Below the pieces are notes generated by a model. It saw nothing but the letters and a program-made list of their open reading frames with translations, had not been told where the DNA came from and ran no database searches. Shown piece after piece: positions 6,296 through 15,640 of a stretch of DNA of 32,225 nt; the stretch's first letter is position 1; each line of letters begins with the position of its first letter. Made by a program: the position numbers and the translations under genes. Origin of the DNA: Verrucomicrobiota bacterium (GTDB lineage Bacteria > Verrucomicrobiota > Verrucomicrobiia > Verrucomicrobiales > Verrucomicrobiaceae); assembly GCA_026397715.1 (NCBI GenBank), contig JAPLUN010000417.1, positions 1 to 32,225 on the forward strand. The letters are read 5' to 3'.

Positions 6296-7648
6296 TCAGT
6301 AAACAATCTCCACCTCGTCGCCCACACGCACCTGGCTGAAGAACTGCTTCGCCTTCTCGTAGGGAAGACGGATGCAGCCATGTGACGCGGGCTGCCCCGT
6401 GACATACCCGCTGTGCAGGCCGATCGCCCCGCAGTTCAAGCGCATGAACCAAGGCATGGCCACATGGTAGAGCGTGGAGACATGGGAGGTGTGCTTGTCG
6501 GTGATTACATAGCGCCCTGCCGGTGTGCCATAGCCTTCGCGCCCGGTGGAAACCATGGTGTGGTTGATGATGCGCCCCTGCTTGGTCACCCAAGCACGCT
6601 GACTGGAAAGATCGACGGTCACGAGCGTATCGGGCTCCGACTCCGGATCACGACCCAGTAGGACACGCATCAGAAACAGATACCCCTGCGTGGCGGCAAA
6701 ATTGATTGGGTAGCGGTGATAGCGTGTGGTGCCCATTCCAGGCTTGCCGCCCGCACGCATCAAGGTGACCGCGCCTTCCACATCCCCGCGCGCAGCACAG
6801 CAGATCATGGGGGTGATCCCACGATCGCTTTCCATGGCGTTTCGAAGATCCTTGATCGTGCAGCGATCAATGACCTGCTTCTGAATAGGTGTGTTGAAAC
6901 GTGTGTTGGGATCGACGCCAAAATCCAGCAGCGCCTGCAACACGGGAACATTCCGGCGCAGGGAGGCAATCGCTATCGGTGGCTGCTTTTCATGCGCCGG
7001 CTGGTTCAGGTTCACTCCGGAGAGCGCCAGCACATGCACACAATCCGCACGTCCCATGCGCACGGCGGCACACAGTGGCGTATCCCCGCCCAATGTCATT
7101 TCGTTGGGGGAAATGCCCATGGCGATGATCTTGGCAAGGTGGGCAGCGTCATCGTTGAGCACAGCTTGATACGCTTGAGGCAACGCCTCAGTGCGCGGCA
7201 TCAGACGAGTCCAGTGATCCGTGATTGGATCAAGGATCGGACGCCAGACAGGCATTTTGAAGGCGATAACAGGAGCGGGCTTGTCAGACTTCTTGGCGGC
7301 GGCCACCCCGGAGTCCCCGTTGGACGGCTTCGTTGGAATGACCGGTTTCACCTTGGCGTCCTCCGCCGCACGTTTCAGGGCGGCTTTCTCCGCATTCGGC
7401 GTCACTGGCAGCGGTCGCACCGGGTCAAATGTCGCATCCAAAGGCAGCGCGGCACGGATCTCAGCACTTTTCTCGCTCAGCTTGCCTTGTCCCACTTTGC
7501 TGTCCGTGGCCATGGGTGGTGTGACCGCATCCAAACGAAACATTTCATGGTTCTTCAAAAGCTGGATGATACCCCAGCAAATCCCCACGCCGACAATCGG
7601 TGGGAGAATGCAGGCACCTAGCATGTTGATGAATGAACCCTTTTTCAT
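6296..7648 (-). CDS. Ankyrin-repeat L,D-transpeptidase (YkuD domain)
   Basis: The 450-residue protein has a N-terminal transmembrane anchor (about 8-31), a Lys/Ala/Pro-rich linker, ankyrin repeats at about 160-310 (GDTPLCAAVRMGRADCVHVL, then PIAIASLRRNVPVLQALLDFGVDPN, then a later GITPMICCAARGDVEGAVTLM) and a YkuD domain at about 325-450. The catalytic motif is present: His412 in LHSG, then ASHGCIRLP with Cys425. YkuD enzymes make 3-3 crosslinks in murein or attach proteins to it, using the DAP-containing stem. The ankyrin part, normally a protein-binding module, should lie on the periplasmic side with the enzyme and may hold it to a partner. It ends 72 bases from the mpl stop, facing it. Confidence 0.92.
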   Translation of the reverse strand: MKKGSFINMLGACILPPIVGVGICWGIIQLLKNHEMFRLDAVTPPMATDSKVGQGKLSEKSAEIRAALPLDATFDPVRPLPVTPNAEKAALKRAAEDAKVKPVIPTKPSNGDSGVAAAKKSDKPAPVIAFKMPVWRPILDPITDHWTRLMPRTEALPQAYQAVLNDDAAHLAKIIAMGISPNEMTLGGDTPLCAAVRMGRADCVHVLALSGVNLNQPAHEKQPPIAIASLRRNVPVLQALLDFGVDPNTRFNTPIQKQVIDRCTIKDLRNAMESDRGITPMICCAARGDVEGAVTLMRAGGKPGMGTTRYHRYPINFAATQGYLFLMRVLLGRDPESEPDTLVTVDLSSQRAWVTKQGRIINHTMVSTGREGYGTPAGRYVITDKHTSHVSTLYHVAMPWFMRLNCGAIGLHSGYVTGQPASHGCIRLPYEKAKQFFSQVRVGDEVEIVY

Positions 7649-7805
7649 TTTTGCGTCACAATCCTGCCATCCATAACAAAAATGATCAGTGTGTCGAGCA
7701 GGTTTTCACCGATCAAAGGTCATGCCACTTACAAATCGGGTTTTGAGGCTGCATGCGGGGACAAAATTAAGGCAATTCAGCAGAGTTTTATGGTAATTCA
7801 TAAAC

Positions 7806-8828
7806 ATGGTGAGACATTACTTGATGTTCTTGGCCTCCAAAGCATCAGCCTCCATGAGCTCGCGCATCATGTGCGCAATGTTTGCCTCGCTATGCTTGGG
7901 CCTCACACAAGGTCGTGCGATCGTGTTTGAAGCCACCGCCGATCCCAATCACAACATCACGGCCCCCACCGGCATCTTTGCCAATTCAGGCTGGCAGTAC
8001 GAAGGTACCTACGGCGCCTACCTCGGCACCATGATCGCGCCGCAGTACTTCATCACCGCGCAGCATTTCGGCACTCAGGGCAGCACCTTCACACAAAACG
8101 GCATTTTCAGTGGTGGCGCGGACGTGACCTACAACATCGACACCGCAGCCAACAGCGGCATCGGCTATTGGGACATCGCTGGCACTGACCTGCGCATCTT
8201 CAAAATTCAGGAAACCTTTGCCTACTATGCCCCCCTTTACACGGGATCCTCTGAAACAGGTCTGACCATGGAGATCAACGGCAGAGGCGGTCCACGCGGG
8301 GCGGATATCCTCGTCGGCGGGATACTGCATGGCTGGCAGGATAGCAGCCCTGATGGTACCGCGCGCTGGGGCACGAACACAGTCAGCGGCATTTATTCGA
8401 GCGCGATCGGCGATCTGCTCACCGCCTCATTCAGTGCCAGTGGAACCGCCGAAGAAGCCACCCTTTCCAACGGCGATTCCGGCGGCGGCGTATTCGTCAA
8501 TGACGGCGGCATCTGGAAACTGGCTGGCGTGAACTACAGCATTGATGGCATGTTCGACACCAACAACACCACTGGGGATGGCAGCGATTTCAATGCAGCA
8601 CTCTTTGATCGCGGCGGTCTCTATCAGGGCTCCGACTCCTTTGGCTGGACATTCATTCCTGATCTCCCGCTGGACAATCCCTCCAGCATGTACGCCTCGC
8701 GCATCTCCACCAGCGCGGCCTCCATCATGTCCATCACCTTGGTTCCAGAGCCTCAGTCGGCTTTGCTGGTGATGCTGGCTATCTCAGCAGGCTTGTTGCA
8801 GCGCAGGCGCGTCACGCGGCCGGTTTGA
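7806..8828 (+). CDS. Secreted trypsin-like serine protease with PEP-CTERM sorting signal
   Basis: The 340-residue protein has a long N-terminal export signal ending near GRA at 36-38. The body is chymotrypsin-like: FITAQHF (His87), TDLRIFKI (Asp128 as likely acid) and GDSGGG (Ser225), followed by WKLAGVNYS. The usual TAAHC is TAQHF, so the Cys next to the histidine is missing. The C-terminus is a textbook PEP-CTERM tail: VPEP at 313-316, a 16-residue hydrophobic segment and an RRR cluster. Such tails are recognised by exosortases, which are not encoded here. The start is uncertain, since several ATGs lie in the first 25 codons. The 157-base gap before it holds no gene. The 3' end overlaps the convergent PIN-TRAM gene by 17 bases. 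Confidence 0.85.
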   Translation: MVRHYLMFLASKASASMSSRIMCAMFASLCLGLTQGRAIVFEATADPNHNITAPTGIFANSGWQYEGTYGAYLGTMIAPQYFITAQHFGTQGSTFTQNGIFSGGADVTYNIDTAANSGIGYWDIAGTDLRIFKIQETFAYYAPLYTGSSETGLTMEINGRGGPRGADILVGGILHGWQDSSPDGTARWGTNTVSGIYSSAIGDLLTASFSASGTAEEATLSNGDSGGGVFVNDGGIWKLAGVNYSIDGMFDTNNTTGDGSDFNAALFDRGGLYQGSDSFGWTFIPDLPLDNPSSMYASRISTSAASIMSITLVPEPQSALLVMLAISAGLLQRRRVTRPV

Positions 8829-9834
8829 TCTCAGCAAAGATCAGCCTTCCGGCACTGGTCGGCAGGGTGCCCGAAACCACCACATCCACCGTCTGCCCGA
8901 TCTGCGCGGCCGCATTGTTCACGACGATCATGGCACCATCTGGCAGATAGCCCACCGCCTGGTTCTTGTCCTTGCCCGGTTTGGTCAGCGGCAGCCGCAG
9001 TTCATCGCCCACGCTGAGTTCTGGATTCAAGGCTGCGACCAGTTCGCGCAGGCTGAGCACCGTGATGCCACGCAGCCGGGCCACCTTGGCGAGATTGTCA
9101 TCACTGGTCAGCAGGCGGGCGTTCAGCTCACGCGCCAGCGTCACCAGCCGCACTTCCACCGAGGCATCGGATGTGCCGTCTTCATGAATGGAAACTTTCA
9201 TCTCAGGCCTTGCCCGCAGTTTTTCCATCATCTCCAGACCTCTCTTCCCCCGCAGAGATTGCGCCACCTCGGGGGAGTCTGCCAGATGCTGGAGCCCGTC
9301 TAAAACGCAACGCGGCACCACGACGGCACCGCTGAGAAATCCGGTGGCAAACATACCTGGCAGCCGGGCATCCATGACGACGTTCGCGTCCAGCAGCAGC
9401 GGTTCACCTTCAGAGCCGTCTCGGCGGAACCGGATGTATGGGATCAGAAAGGCAAACTGGTCCCGGTCACTGCGCAGCGCAAATGTGACCCCAAAAAACG
9501 CCAGAGTCCCATAGATGCAGATCTCCGCGACGTTTTGCAGCGCCACACCCTCCTCGTGATTTTGGAAATAGGCGAGCTGGAACACGCCGATGCGCGTGAT
9601 CAGCCATGCGCAGAAGAGCCCCACCGCAAGCCCCAGCGTGGCGTGGGAAAAATCCCGCAGGGTGAAATGCGCCAGCAGCACATCCAGCACCACCAGCATG
9701 CCCATGAAAACCGCGCCACTCAACGCTCCGACCCAGGCGTCCTGGTCCAAGCCAAGGGCGATCGCGATGCCAATGAAAACGGAGAACGCAAAGAACAGCG
9801 CACGCACAAGGCGGATGGGCCAGGAAGTTTTCAT
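8812..9834 (-). CDS. PIN-TRAM domain membrane protein (YacL-like)
   Basis: The ATG at 9834 was chosen over an upstream in-frame GTG at 9846. The 340-residue protein has four transmembrane segments in its first 125 residues, a PIN nuclease-like domain (about 145-265, starting LLLDANVVMDARL and including LLTSDDNLAKVARLRGI) and a C-terminal TRAM domain (about 280-340, SVGDELRLPLTKPGKDKNQAVGYL). This order is that of the widespread YacL/PIN-TRAM family. The acidic residues of a PIN active site are visible at the D-A-N, in the middle and in TSDDN. Family members are suspected RNases tethered to the membrane. It is the last gene of a leftward group that starts at glpK, 51 bases after the previous stop. 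Confidence 0.88.
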   Translation of the reverse strand: MKTSWPIRLVRALFFAFSVFIGIAIALGLDQDAWVGALSGAVFMGMLVVLDVLLAHFTLRDFSHATLGLAVGLFCAWLITRIGVFQLAYFQNHEEGVALQNVAEICIYGTLAFFGVTFALRSDRDQFAFLIPYIRFRRDGSEGEPLLLDANVVMDARLPGMFATGFLSGAVVVPRCVLDGLQHLADSPEVAQSLRGKRGLEMMEKLRARPEMKVSIHEDGTSDASVEVRLVTLARELNARLLTSDDNLAKVARLRGITVLSLRELVAALNPELSVGDELRLPLTKPGKDKNQAVGYLPDGAMIVVNNAAAQIGQTVDVVVSGTLPTSAGRLIFAEIKPAA

Positions 9835-9897
9835 GGAGATGCCCACGGATTAAAGGCAAAAACCAGACGGGGCAAAAGGATTCTCCCCCGGAATTCG

Positions 9898-10770
9898 TCA
9901 AGGCCTCATGGCCAGACCACCACGCCGCGTAAACTGAAGCTCCACTCCGGCATCCGCAAACACCCGTCCCATCTCACGTTCCAGCTCTGCCACACTGCGC
10001 CCAGCCAGGATAAACTCCCTCACAGCGTTCTCCTCTGACATGCCCTGCTCCATGGCTTGCAGCAGTGTTTTCACCCCCGCTCCGTTTCCTGCACGATCAA
10101 GATAAGTAAGATAGAAGGTCAGCAGCATCGCCGAGGCGCGGTTCTCGCTAGCGACGGGCGTGTTCAGACTCGCCGTCCACGCTCTGGCATCCATGGCCAT
10201 CAGTTCGGACAGGTTCAGCATCCCAAAACGCACCGACTGCCCCATCTGCCGGGCACCCGATTCACGCAGGCTTTGCCGCAGCTGGTCGATCGTCTGGGCA
10301 GCAGACAACCCGGCATTCTTAGCATCAGCAAATTCGGGGATGTCCGCTAGCAGCCACACCGGGGGTGTTTGTTTCACGACTGGCGCTTGGACCTGTGGCG
10401 GAGCCAGCACCACTGCGGGAGCGGGTGTCGGCACAGGATTTTTCTTCAGCCCATAAGCCGCTAGCCCGGAGGACTGCACTGTCTCCAATGGCGACTTCAA
10501 ACTCCGCGCCTGGACGAACGGCGATTCACGGACAGCAATAGCGGCACTGGGGTGCGGCGTCTCTTTTTTTAGCCACAGCACAAACGCCGTGACACCCAAG
10601 GCGGCTGCAGACACAACAGCCAAGCGCAGCATCGTGATCATGCTCGGCTTCCCACGCCGACGCCGTTTACGAACGATTTCGGTTTGGTCCACCAGCGCTA
10701 TGGGAGCGCAACTGGGAGCAAGAGGATGCATGACACTGAGTACAGACCGGGTAAAAGCCTCAATCGTCAA
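9898..10770 (-). CDS. Hypothetical membrane-anchored protein
   Basis: No family was recognised. The product has a basic stretch KRRRRGK at about 35-41, one transmembrane helix (about 46-65), a Pro/Val-rich linker (100-130), and a helical outer domain of about 160 residues with repeated A/L-rich helices, ending in ELEREMGRVFADAGVELQFTRR. The topology is type II with a small cytoplasmic head. The start is unclear: TTG at 10770 lies only one base after a strong AAGGAGG, which is too close, while the ATG at 10731 lacks a ribosome site. It sits between recG (46 bases upstream) and the PIN-TRAM gene, so it is probably co-transcribed with them. Function unknown. Confidence 0.6.
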   Translation of the reverse strand: MTIEAFTRSVLSVMHPLAPSCAPIALVDQTEIVRKRRRRGKPSMITMLRLAVVSAAALGVTAFVLWLKKETPHPSAAIAVRESPFVQARSLKSPLETVQSSGLAAYGLKKNPVPTPAPAVVLAPPQVQAPVVKQTPPVWLLADIPEFADAKNAGLSAAQTIDQLRQSLRESGARQMGQSVRFGMLNLSELMAMDARAWTASLNTPVASENRASAMLLTFYLTYLDRAGNGAGVKTLLQAMEQGMSEENAVREFILAGRSVAELEREMGRVFADAGVELQFTRRGGLAMRP

Positions 10771-10783
10771 GCCTCCTTAACTA

Positions 10784-10804
10784 AACCTTGCCTTAAACAA
10801 GGTT
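10784..10804 (-). repeat. Small hairpin between recG and the hypothetical gene
   Basis: AACCTTG (10784-10790) pairs with CAAGGTT (10798-10804) around a seven-base loop. It follows the recG stop on the minus strand. No T run follows, so it might only pause transcription or affect the messenger. Confidence 0.35.
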
Positions 10805-10816
10805 AACCAACCCGAA

Positions 10817-12904
10817 TTACTGCATCATCGCTTGCGCCTTTTCCGCCACCACCGGCTCATCCCGGAACACCGCCAGTGCCGGACGCAAAAGCTGCGGATC
10901 TTCGTCCAGCGTCCGTTCGGCAAGCTGCCGCGCCAGACGCACCAGCCGTGTATCTGCCAGCAGTTCACCAAACAGCAGCGGTGCCTGCCCGCTCTGCGCA
11001 TGGCCCAGCACATCCCCCGGCCCACGCCGCCTCAGGTCTTCCTCGGCAATTTGAAAGCCGTCGCTCGTCTCCTCCATGATCGCCAGCCGCTGCCGGTTTT
11101 CCTCGTCCTTGTCATCCACAAACAGCACGCAGTAGCTCGTGTGCGCCCCGCGGCCGATACGGCCACGCAGCTGGTGCAGTTGCGCCAGCCCAAAACGGCC
11201 CGCGTCATGAATGAACATCACCGTCGCGTTTGGAACATCGATGCCCACTTCGATCACTGTCGTCGAGACCAGTGCATCCAGCTTGCCCGCACGAAATCGC
11301 TTCATCACCTCCTCCTTCTCCTCCGCGCTCATCCGGCCATGCAGCAGACCCACCTCGCACGGTGCCAGCAGCTTGGACCACTCCTCATGTCCCTTCGTCG
11401 CTGCGCCAGCCTCTATCTTTTCCGATTCGTCGATCAGCGCGTACACGATGTACCCCTGCCGCCCTTCCTCGATCTGCTCACGCAGAAATTTGGCCGCCTC
11501 CTTCAGCTTGGTTTTCGGACGCACCTTCGTGATGATCTTCACCCCATCGCGAGGCTTCTGGTCGATCGTAGAGACCTCCAAATCACCGTAGATCGTCAGC
11601 GTCAGCGTGCGCGGGATCGGCGTGGCAGTCATCACCAGAACATCCGGCGTATCCCCCTTGCGGATCAGCTTCGCCCGCTGCGCCACGCCAAACTTGTGCT
11701 GCTCATCGATGACGACAATCCCCGTGTTGTGCATCAGCTCCGCGTCATGCAGCAGCGCATGCGTGCCGATGACAATCTCGGGTTTCGCCGAGCTGCTCTT
11801 TCCGCGCATCAGCTCCACGCCATCCCCATCCTCGCGCTTCGACCCCGTCCTCAGCGCCACGCGCAGTCCCAGCGGTTCCAGCCACTTGCGTGCATTGCGT
11901 GCATGCTGCTCGGCCAAAATCTGCGTCGGCGCCATCAGCACCGCCTGCCGGCCTGATTCGACCGCACGCAGCATCGCAGCAAAGGCCACCACCGTTTTGC
12001 CGCTGCCCACATCGCCGTGCAGCAGGCGGTTCATCGGATTGCCCGAGGCCATGTCTCGATGAATCTCATCCAGACAACGCTGCTGCGCCTGGGTGAGCTG
12101 AAACGGCAGCTCGTTGAAAAAGTCTCGCAGCAGCTCGCCCGTGCCCACCTGCCTGCGCCCGCCAGATTCGATCACCCGCCTCTTCCGCCGTGCCACCCGC
12201 AGCTGGTAACCATAAAACTCCTGCAACGCAAGGTAGCGCCGCGCCTGCTCCAAATTCTCCATGCTGGATGGGAAATGCACCTCCCGCAGTGCCTTCGAAC
12301 GCGACATGCCCGCAAACTCCCCTTCCCCGCTCGGTACCGGCAGCAGATCTTCGATGAACGACTCCGGCAGCGCCTGCATCACATGCCACGCCGCCACGCG
12401 CAGGGCTTTCTGCGTCATCGCCCCCTTCAGCCGGTAGATCGGCGTGATGCGCCCAGTGTGAATCTGCCCCGCATCATCATCAGCACCGCCTTTGACGATC
12501 TCATACTCGGGATGCGCCATGCTCAGCCGGCCCTTCGTGTCCTTGATCACACCATAGACGATCAGCTCCTGCCCCTCCGCCAGCACCCGGCTCATGAACG
12601 GCATGTTCCACCACTTCAGCGTGAGCTGCTGCCCCAGCAGCCCCGTCGCATGCCTCACCACCGCCTCAAACACGCCCGCCCTGCCGAAGAACTTGTTCCC
12701 CGTCTTCGTGATCAGAACGTGGTGGCACGTCGGCACCAATCCCGCATGAAACGCCAGCGCCTGCATCTGCCGCCGGTCCTCATGCCGGGATGGCATCAGA
12801 GCGACCACATCCGCCACCGTCGTCACACCCTCCTTGCCCAGCAGCCGCGCGGCATTCGCGGGCATGCGGGGAACTTCAGCGAGAGAGAGGTCGAGTGGGA
12901 TCAC
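10817..12904 (-). CDS. recG: ATP-dependent DNA helicase RecG
   Basis: The 695-residue length fits RecG (about 680-695). The wedge/OB domain occupies roughly the first 240 residues. The SF2 motor follows with Walker A GDVGSGKT, motif Ia MAPTQILAEQH, the DEQHKFGV form of motif II, motif III TATPIPRT, TTVIEVGIDVPNA and motif VI QLRGRIGRGAHTSYC. The C-terminal section with EEDLRRRGPGDVLGHAQSG is the RecG-specific TRG-like region. RecG reverses stalled forks and branch-migrates Holliday junctions. The start is a GTG without a clear ribosome site; an ATG 13 codons later is possible. It begins 48 bases after the GNAT gene. Confidence 0.96.
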   Translation of the reverse strand: MIPLDLSLAEVPRMPANAARLLGKEGVTTVADVVALMPSRHEDRRQMQALAFHAGLVPTCHHVLITKTGNKFFGRAGVFEAVVRHATGLLGQQLTLKWWNMPFMSRVLAEGQELIVYGVIKDTKGRLSMAHPEYEIVKGGADDDAGQIHTGRITPIYRLKGAMTQKALRVAAWHVMQALPESFIEDLLPVPSGEGEFAGMSRSKALREVHFPSSMENLEQARRYLALQEFYGYQLRVARRKRRVIESGGRRQVGTGELLRDFFNELPFQLTQAQQRCLDEIHRDMASGNPMNRLLHGDVGSGKTVVAFAAMLRAVESGRQAVLMAPTQILAEQHARNARKWLEPLGLRVALRTGSKREDGDGVELMRGKSSSAKPEIVIGTHALLHDAELMHNTGIVVIDEQHKFGVAQRAKLIRKGDTPDVLVMTATPIPRTLTLTIYGDLEVSTIDQKPRDGVKIITKVRPKTKLKEAAKFLREQIEEGRQGYIVYALIDESEKIEAGAATKGHEEWSKLLAPCEVGLLHGRMSAEEKEEVMKRFRAGKLDALVSTTVIEVGIDVPNATVMFIHDAGRFGLAQLHQLRGRIGRGAHTSYCVLFVDDKDEENRQRLAIMEETSDGFQIAEEDLRRRGPGDVLGHAQSGQAPLLFGELLADTRLVRLARQLAERTLDEDPQLLRPALAVFRDEPVVAEKAQAMMQ

Positions 12905-12952
12905 TTGGTGAGATGGAATGCGTGTGGATGAGTGTCAAAGACGATCTCCAAT

Positions 12953-14026
12953 TCACACCGCCTTCTCCATCACATAATCATCCATCACAAACCCGCTGCC
13001 GATGTCGCTGACGATGTCTTCGGTGAAGCGAAAACCCGCACGCAAATAGGAGCGGATGGCCGGGGCGTTGCGTTTGTTCACGCGGAGGCGCACAACTTTG
13101 CAGCACATCTCACGAGCACGGTCCTCGGTCCATCGAAGAGTGATTCCCCCAAGCCCATGGCCGTGCACTTCAGGCAGCAGGTAGAGCTTGTTGATGAAGA
13201 GCACCGGCTCAAAGAGGAGCTTCTCAAAGGAAATGTATCCAACAGGTTTTGGTCCGGCGATTTCGACGAGCGCATACCACACATCGCGCGCCTGCATCTC
13301 ATGCGCCATGGAGCCGGGCTGATACCAGATGGAAAGCATGTAGCGAATCTGCTCCACGCTGATGATGCCGGGATAATACGCATGCCAGATTTCATGCCCC
13401 AGACGCTGCACCGTGGGCAGCTCGTGGGCACCAATCCGGCGAATGCGGGCGCTGAGCGGTTCTCGGTGCGTTTGAATCGTGCTCAAAGCATGCCGCCAGA
13501 CATCCTCATCCCGCGCCGGTGAGAGACGGTGCAAATGCGCGGCGATCTGTCCCTGCGTGGGCTCCACGATCTGCTCTTTGCGGATTTGTTTCTGATCCGA
13601 TGGAAACTCAGCCTCCGGCAGGATCAACTGCGCAAGATACCAGCAGGCCCAGGCACGCCAGATGCGCAGCTCCTTGTTCGGCTCCACCATGCGCGTGGCT
13701 AGGTGCTGCCAGTGACGGCGCGGGTTGCCAATGAACTGGCCCTCAACCCGGTGCTGCATGATCCACACCAGCGCCAGATAGGGCAGCGGCCATTTGGCGA
13801 GAACGGGCTCATCGGCCCTCAGCGGCAGCGACAGCGCACGGTTGATGATGAGAATGCTTTTGGCCGGAAATCCTTCGCGCCATAAACTCTGCGCATAGTG
13901 CAGCGCCGTTTCATAAAACAGCGGCCCACGCTCATGATTCAACGCCTCGATGTCCGTGTGATCGTAGTGCCGGTTCTCCTCCGGCAGTAGCGGGCAGGGC
14001 GGATTGATCCAAGCGGTGTGCTTCAC
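12953..14026 (-). CDS. GNAT family N-acetyltransferase with N-terminal helical domain
   Basis: The start is the GTG at 14026, which overlaps the glpK stop as GTGA and has a good ribosome site (GGAGGAGA) nine bases upstream, inside the end of glpK. This gives 357 residues. The N-terminal 160 residues are helical and TPR-like ([20 protein letters not shown], then [16 protein letters not shown]). The C-terminal part (about 195-355) is a GNAT domain: [40 protein letters not shown] with the acetyl-CoA loop, and [13 protein letters not shown] with the usual Asn and Tyr. GNAT enzymes transfer an acetyl group from acetyl-CoA to an amine; the substrate is unknown. Coupling to glpK suggests linked expression but not necessarily linked chemistry. 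Confidence 0.87.
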   Translation of the reverse strand: MKHTAWINPPCPLLPEENRHYDHTDIEALNHERGPLFYETALHYAQSLWREGFPAKSILIINRALSLPLRADEPVLAKWPLPYLALVWIMQHRVEGQFIGNPRRHWQHLATRMVEPNKELRIWRAWACWYLAQLILPEAEFPSDQKQIRKEQIVEPTQGQIAAHLHRLSPARDEDVWRHALSTIQTHREPLSARIRRIGAHELPTVQRLGHEIWHAYYPGIISVEQIRYMLSIWYQPGSMAHEMQARDVWYALVEIAGPKPVGYISFEKLLFEPVLFINKLYLLPEVHGHGLGGITLRWTEDRAREMCCKVVRLRVNKRNAPAIRSYLRAGFRFTEDIVSDIGSGFVMDDYVMEKAV

Positions 14027-15513
14027 GCCGATTTCTCCTCCCATCCCTTGGCACGGCCCAGCGCCCGGTTCCAGCCCTGCGTGATCTGGGTGCGGGCGGC
14101 AGCTTTCATGCTGGGCTTGAATTTGCGGTCCACCTGCCAGTGCTTCGCGATGTCGGCCAGATTCTTCCAATAGCCCACGGCAAGTCCCGCGAGGCAGGCC
14201 GCACCGAGTGCCGTGGTTTCATTCACTTTGGGTCGAACGACAGGAACCCCCAGCAGGTCGCACTGCAGCTTCATGAGCAGATTGTTCACGCTGGCACCAC
14301 CATCGACGCGCAGTTCCTTCAGCTTGATGCCCGCGTCGGCCTCCATGGCCTTCAAGATGTCCATGACCTGCAAGGCAATGCCTTCCAGTGTCGCGCGCGC
14401 GATGTGTGCCGCCGTCGTACCGCGCGTCAAGCCCAGAAGTGTGCCACGCGCATAGGCATCCCAATGCGGTGCCCCGAGTCCTGCAAACGCTGGCACAAGA
14501 TAAACGCCACCGGTGTCAGGCACACTCGCGGCCAGAGCCTCAACATCCGCCGACTGACGGATGATGCCCAAACCATCGCGCAGCCACTGGATCGCCGCGC
14601 CGGCAATGAACACGCTGCCCTCCAGCGCGTATTCGGTGCGCCCATTGATGCGCCAGGCCACGGTGGTGAGCAGTTTGTTTTTGGAATTGATCGGTTTGGT
14701 GCCAGTGTTCATCAGCATGAAACAGCCCGTGCCATAGGTGTTCTTCACCATGCCGGGCTTAGTGCAAATCTGGCCAAACAACGCCGACTGCTGATCTCCC
14801 GCGATGCCCGCAATGGGAATCGAACCGCCAAGCAGCGATGTCGCACCAAACTCACCGCTCGAATCCCGCACCTCCGGCAGCATGGAGCGTGGCACGTCGA
14901 AGATCTTCAACAGCTCGTCATCCCAGGTGCCTTTGCGAATGTCATAGAGCATCGTGCGCGAGGCATTGCTGACATCCGTGGCATGCACCTTGCCGCCGGT
15001 GAGATTCCACAGCAGCCAGGAGTCGATGGTGCCAAAGGCGAGCTCACCCTTGGCAGCGCGAGCCTTGGCCCCTTTCACATTTTGCAGAATCCACTGCACC
15101 TTCGTGGCTGAGAAGTAGGCATCCACGACGAGGCCGGTTTTGCGCTGGATGAGCTTGTCGAGTTTCTGAGCGCGCAGCTTGTCGCAGATCGTGGCCGTTC
15201 GGCGGTCCTGCCAGACGATGGCGTTGCAGATCGGCTTCCCGGTTTTGCGATCCCACACCACGGTCGTCTCCCGCTGGTTCGTGATGCCAATGGCGGCCAC
15301 GTCAGCGGCCTTCGCCCGCGCTTTGTGCAGCACTTCAGAGGCCACCCCGGCCTGCGTGGCCCAGATTTCTTGCGCATCATGCTCCACCCAGCCCGGTTTT
15401 GGGAAGATCTGCCGGAATTCCTTCTGGGCCGTCGCCACAATGCCGCCGTCGTGGTTGAAGAGGATCGCGCGTGAGCTGGTGGTGCCCTGGTCGAGTGCGA
15501 GTATGTATTTCAT
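14023..15513 (-). CDS. glpK: Glycerol kinase
   Basis: The 496-residue length equals that of typical GlpK. It starts [19 protein letters not shown], the FGGY ATP-binding loop, and includes [34 protein letters not shown] (glycerol-contacting Arg-Glu), [37 protein letters not shown] with the catalytic Asp, [15 protein letters not shown] and the C-terminal [10 protein letters not shown]. It phosphorylates glycerol to sn-glycerol-3-phosphate using ATP in the cytoplasm. The ATG at 15513 was chosen over an upstream TTG. No glpF or glpD is next to it, which is unusual; the partner is a GNAT gene instead. Confidence 0.97.
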   Translation of the reverse strand: MKYILALDQGTTSSRAILFNHDGGIVATAQKEFRQIFPKPGWVEHDAQEIWATQAGVASEVLHKARAKAADVAAIGITNQRETTVVWDRKTGKPICNAIVWQDRRTATICDKLRAQKLDKLIQRKTGLVVDAYFSATKVQWILQNVKGAKARAAKGELAFGTIDSWLLWNLTGGKVHATDVSNASRTMLYDIRKGTWDDELLKIFDVPRSMLPEVRDSSGEFGATSLLGGSIPIAGIAGDQQSALFGQICTKPGMVKNTYGTGCFMLMNTGTKPINSKNKLLTTVAWRINGRTEYALEGSVFIAGAAIQWLRDGLGIIRQSADVEALAASVPDTGGVYLVPAFAGLGAPHWDAYARGTLLGLTRGTTAAHIARATLEGIALQVMDILKAMEADAGIKLKELRVDGGASVNNLLMKLQCDLLGVPVVRPKVNETTALGAACLAGLAVGYWKNLADIAKHWQVDRKFKPSMKAAARTQITQGWNRALGRAKGWEEKSA

Positions 15514-15640
15514 GGTTACTTCAGATGTTCCCAAGGCCAGCGTGCGGAGTCAATGCCTTACAAACTGGCGAGCAACCTGTAGCTGGCATTTTTCAGTCAG
15601 AATGAATACTCTAGCTTGGAAAGCATCCAAACTCACCACC

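Noticed and set aside
15179-15640. Upstream extension of the single-TM protein gene at 15641
   Set aside because: The extension overlaps glpK antisense, and a sensible start with a membrane anchor exists at 15641 or 15602.
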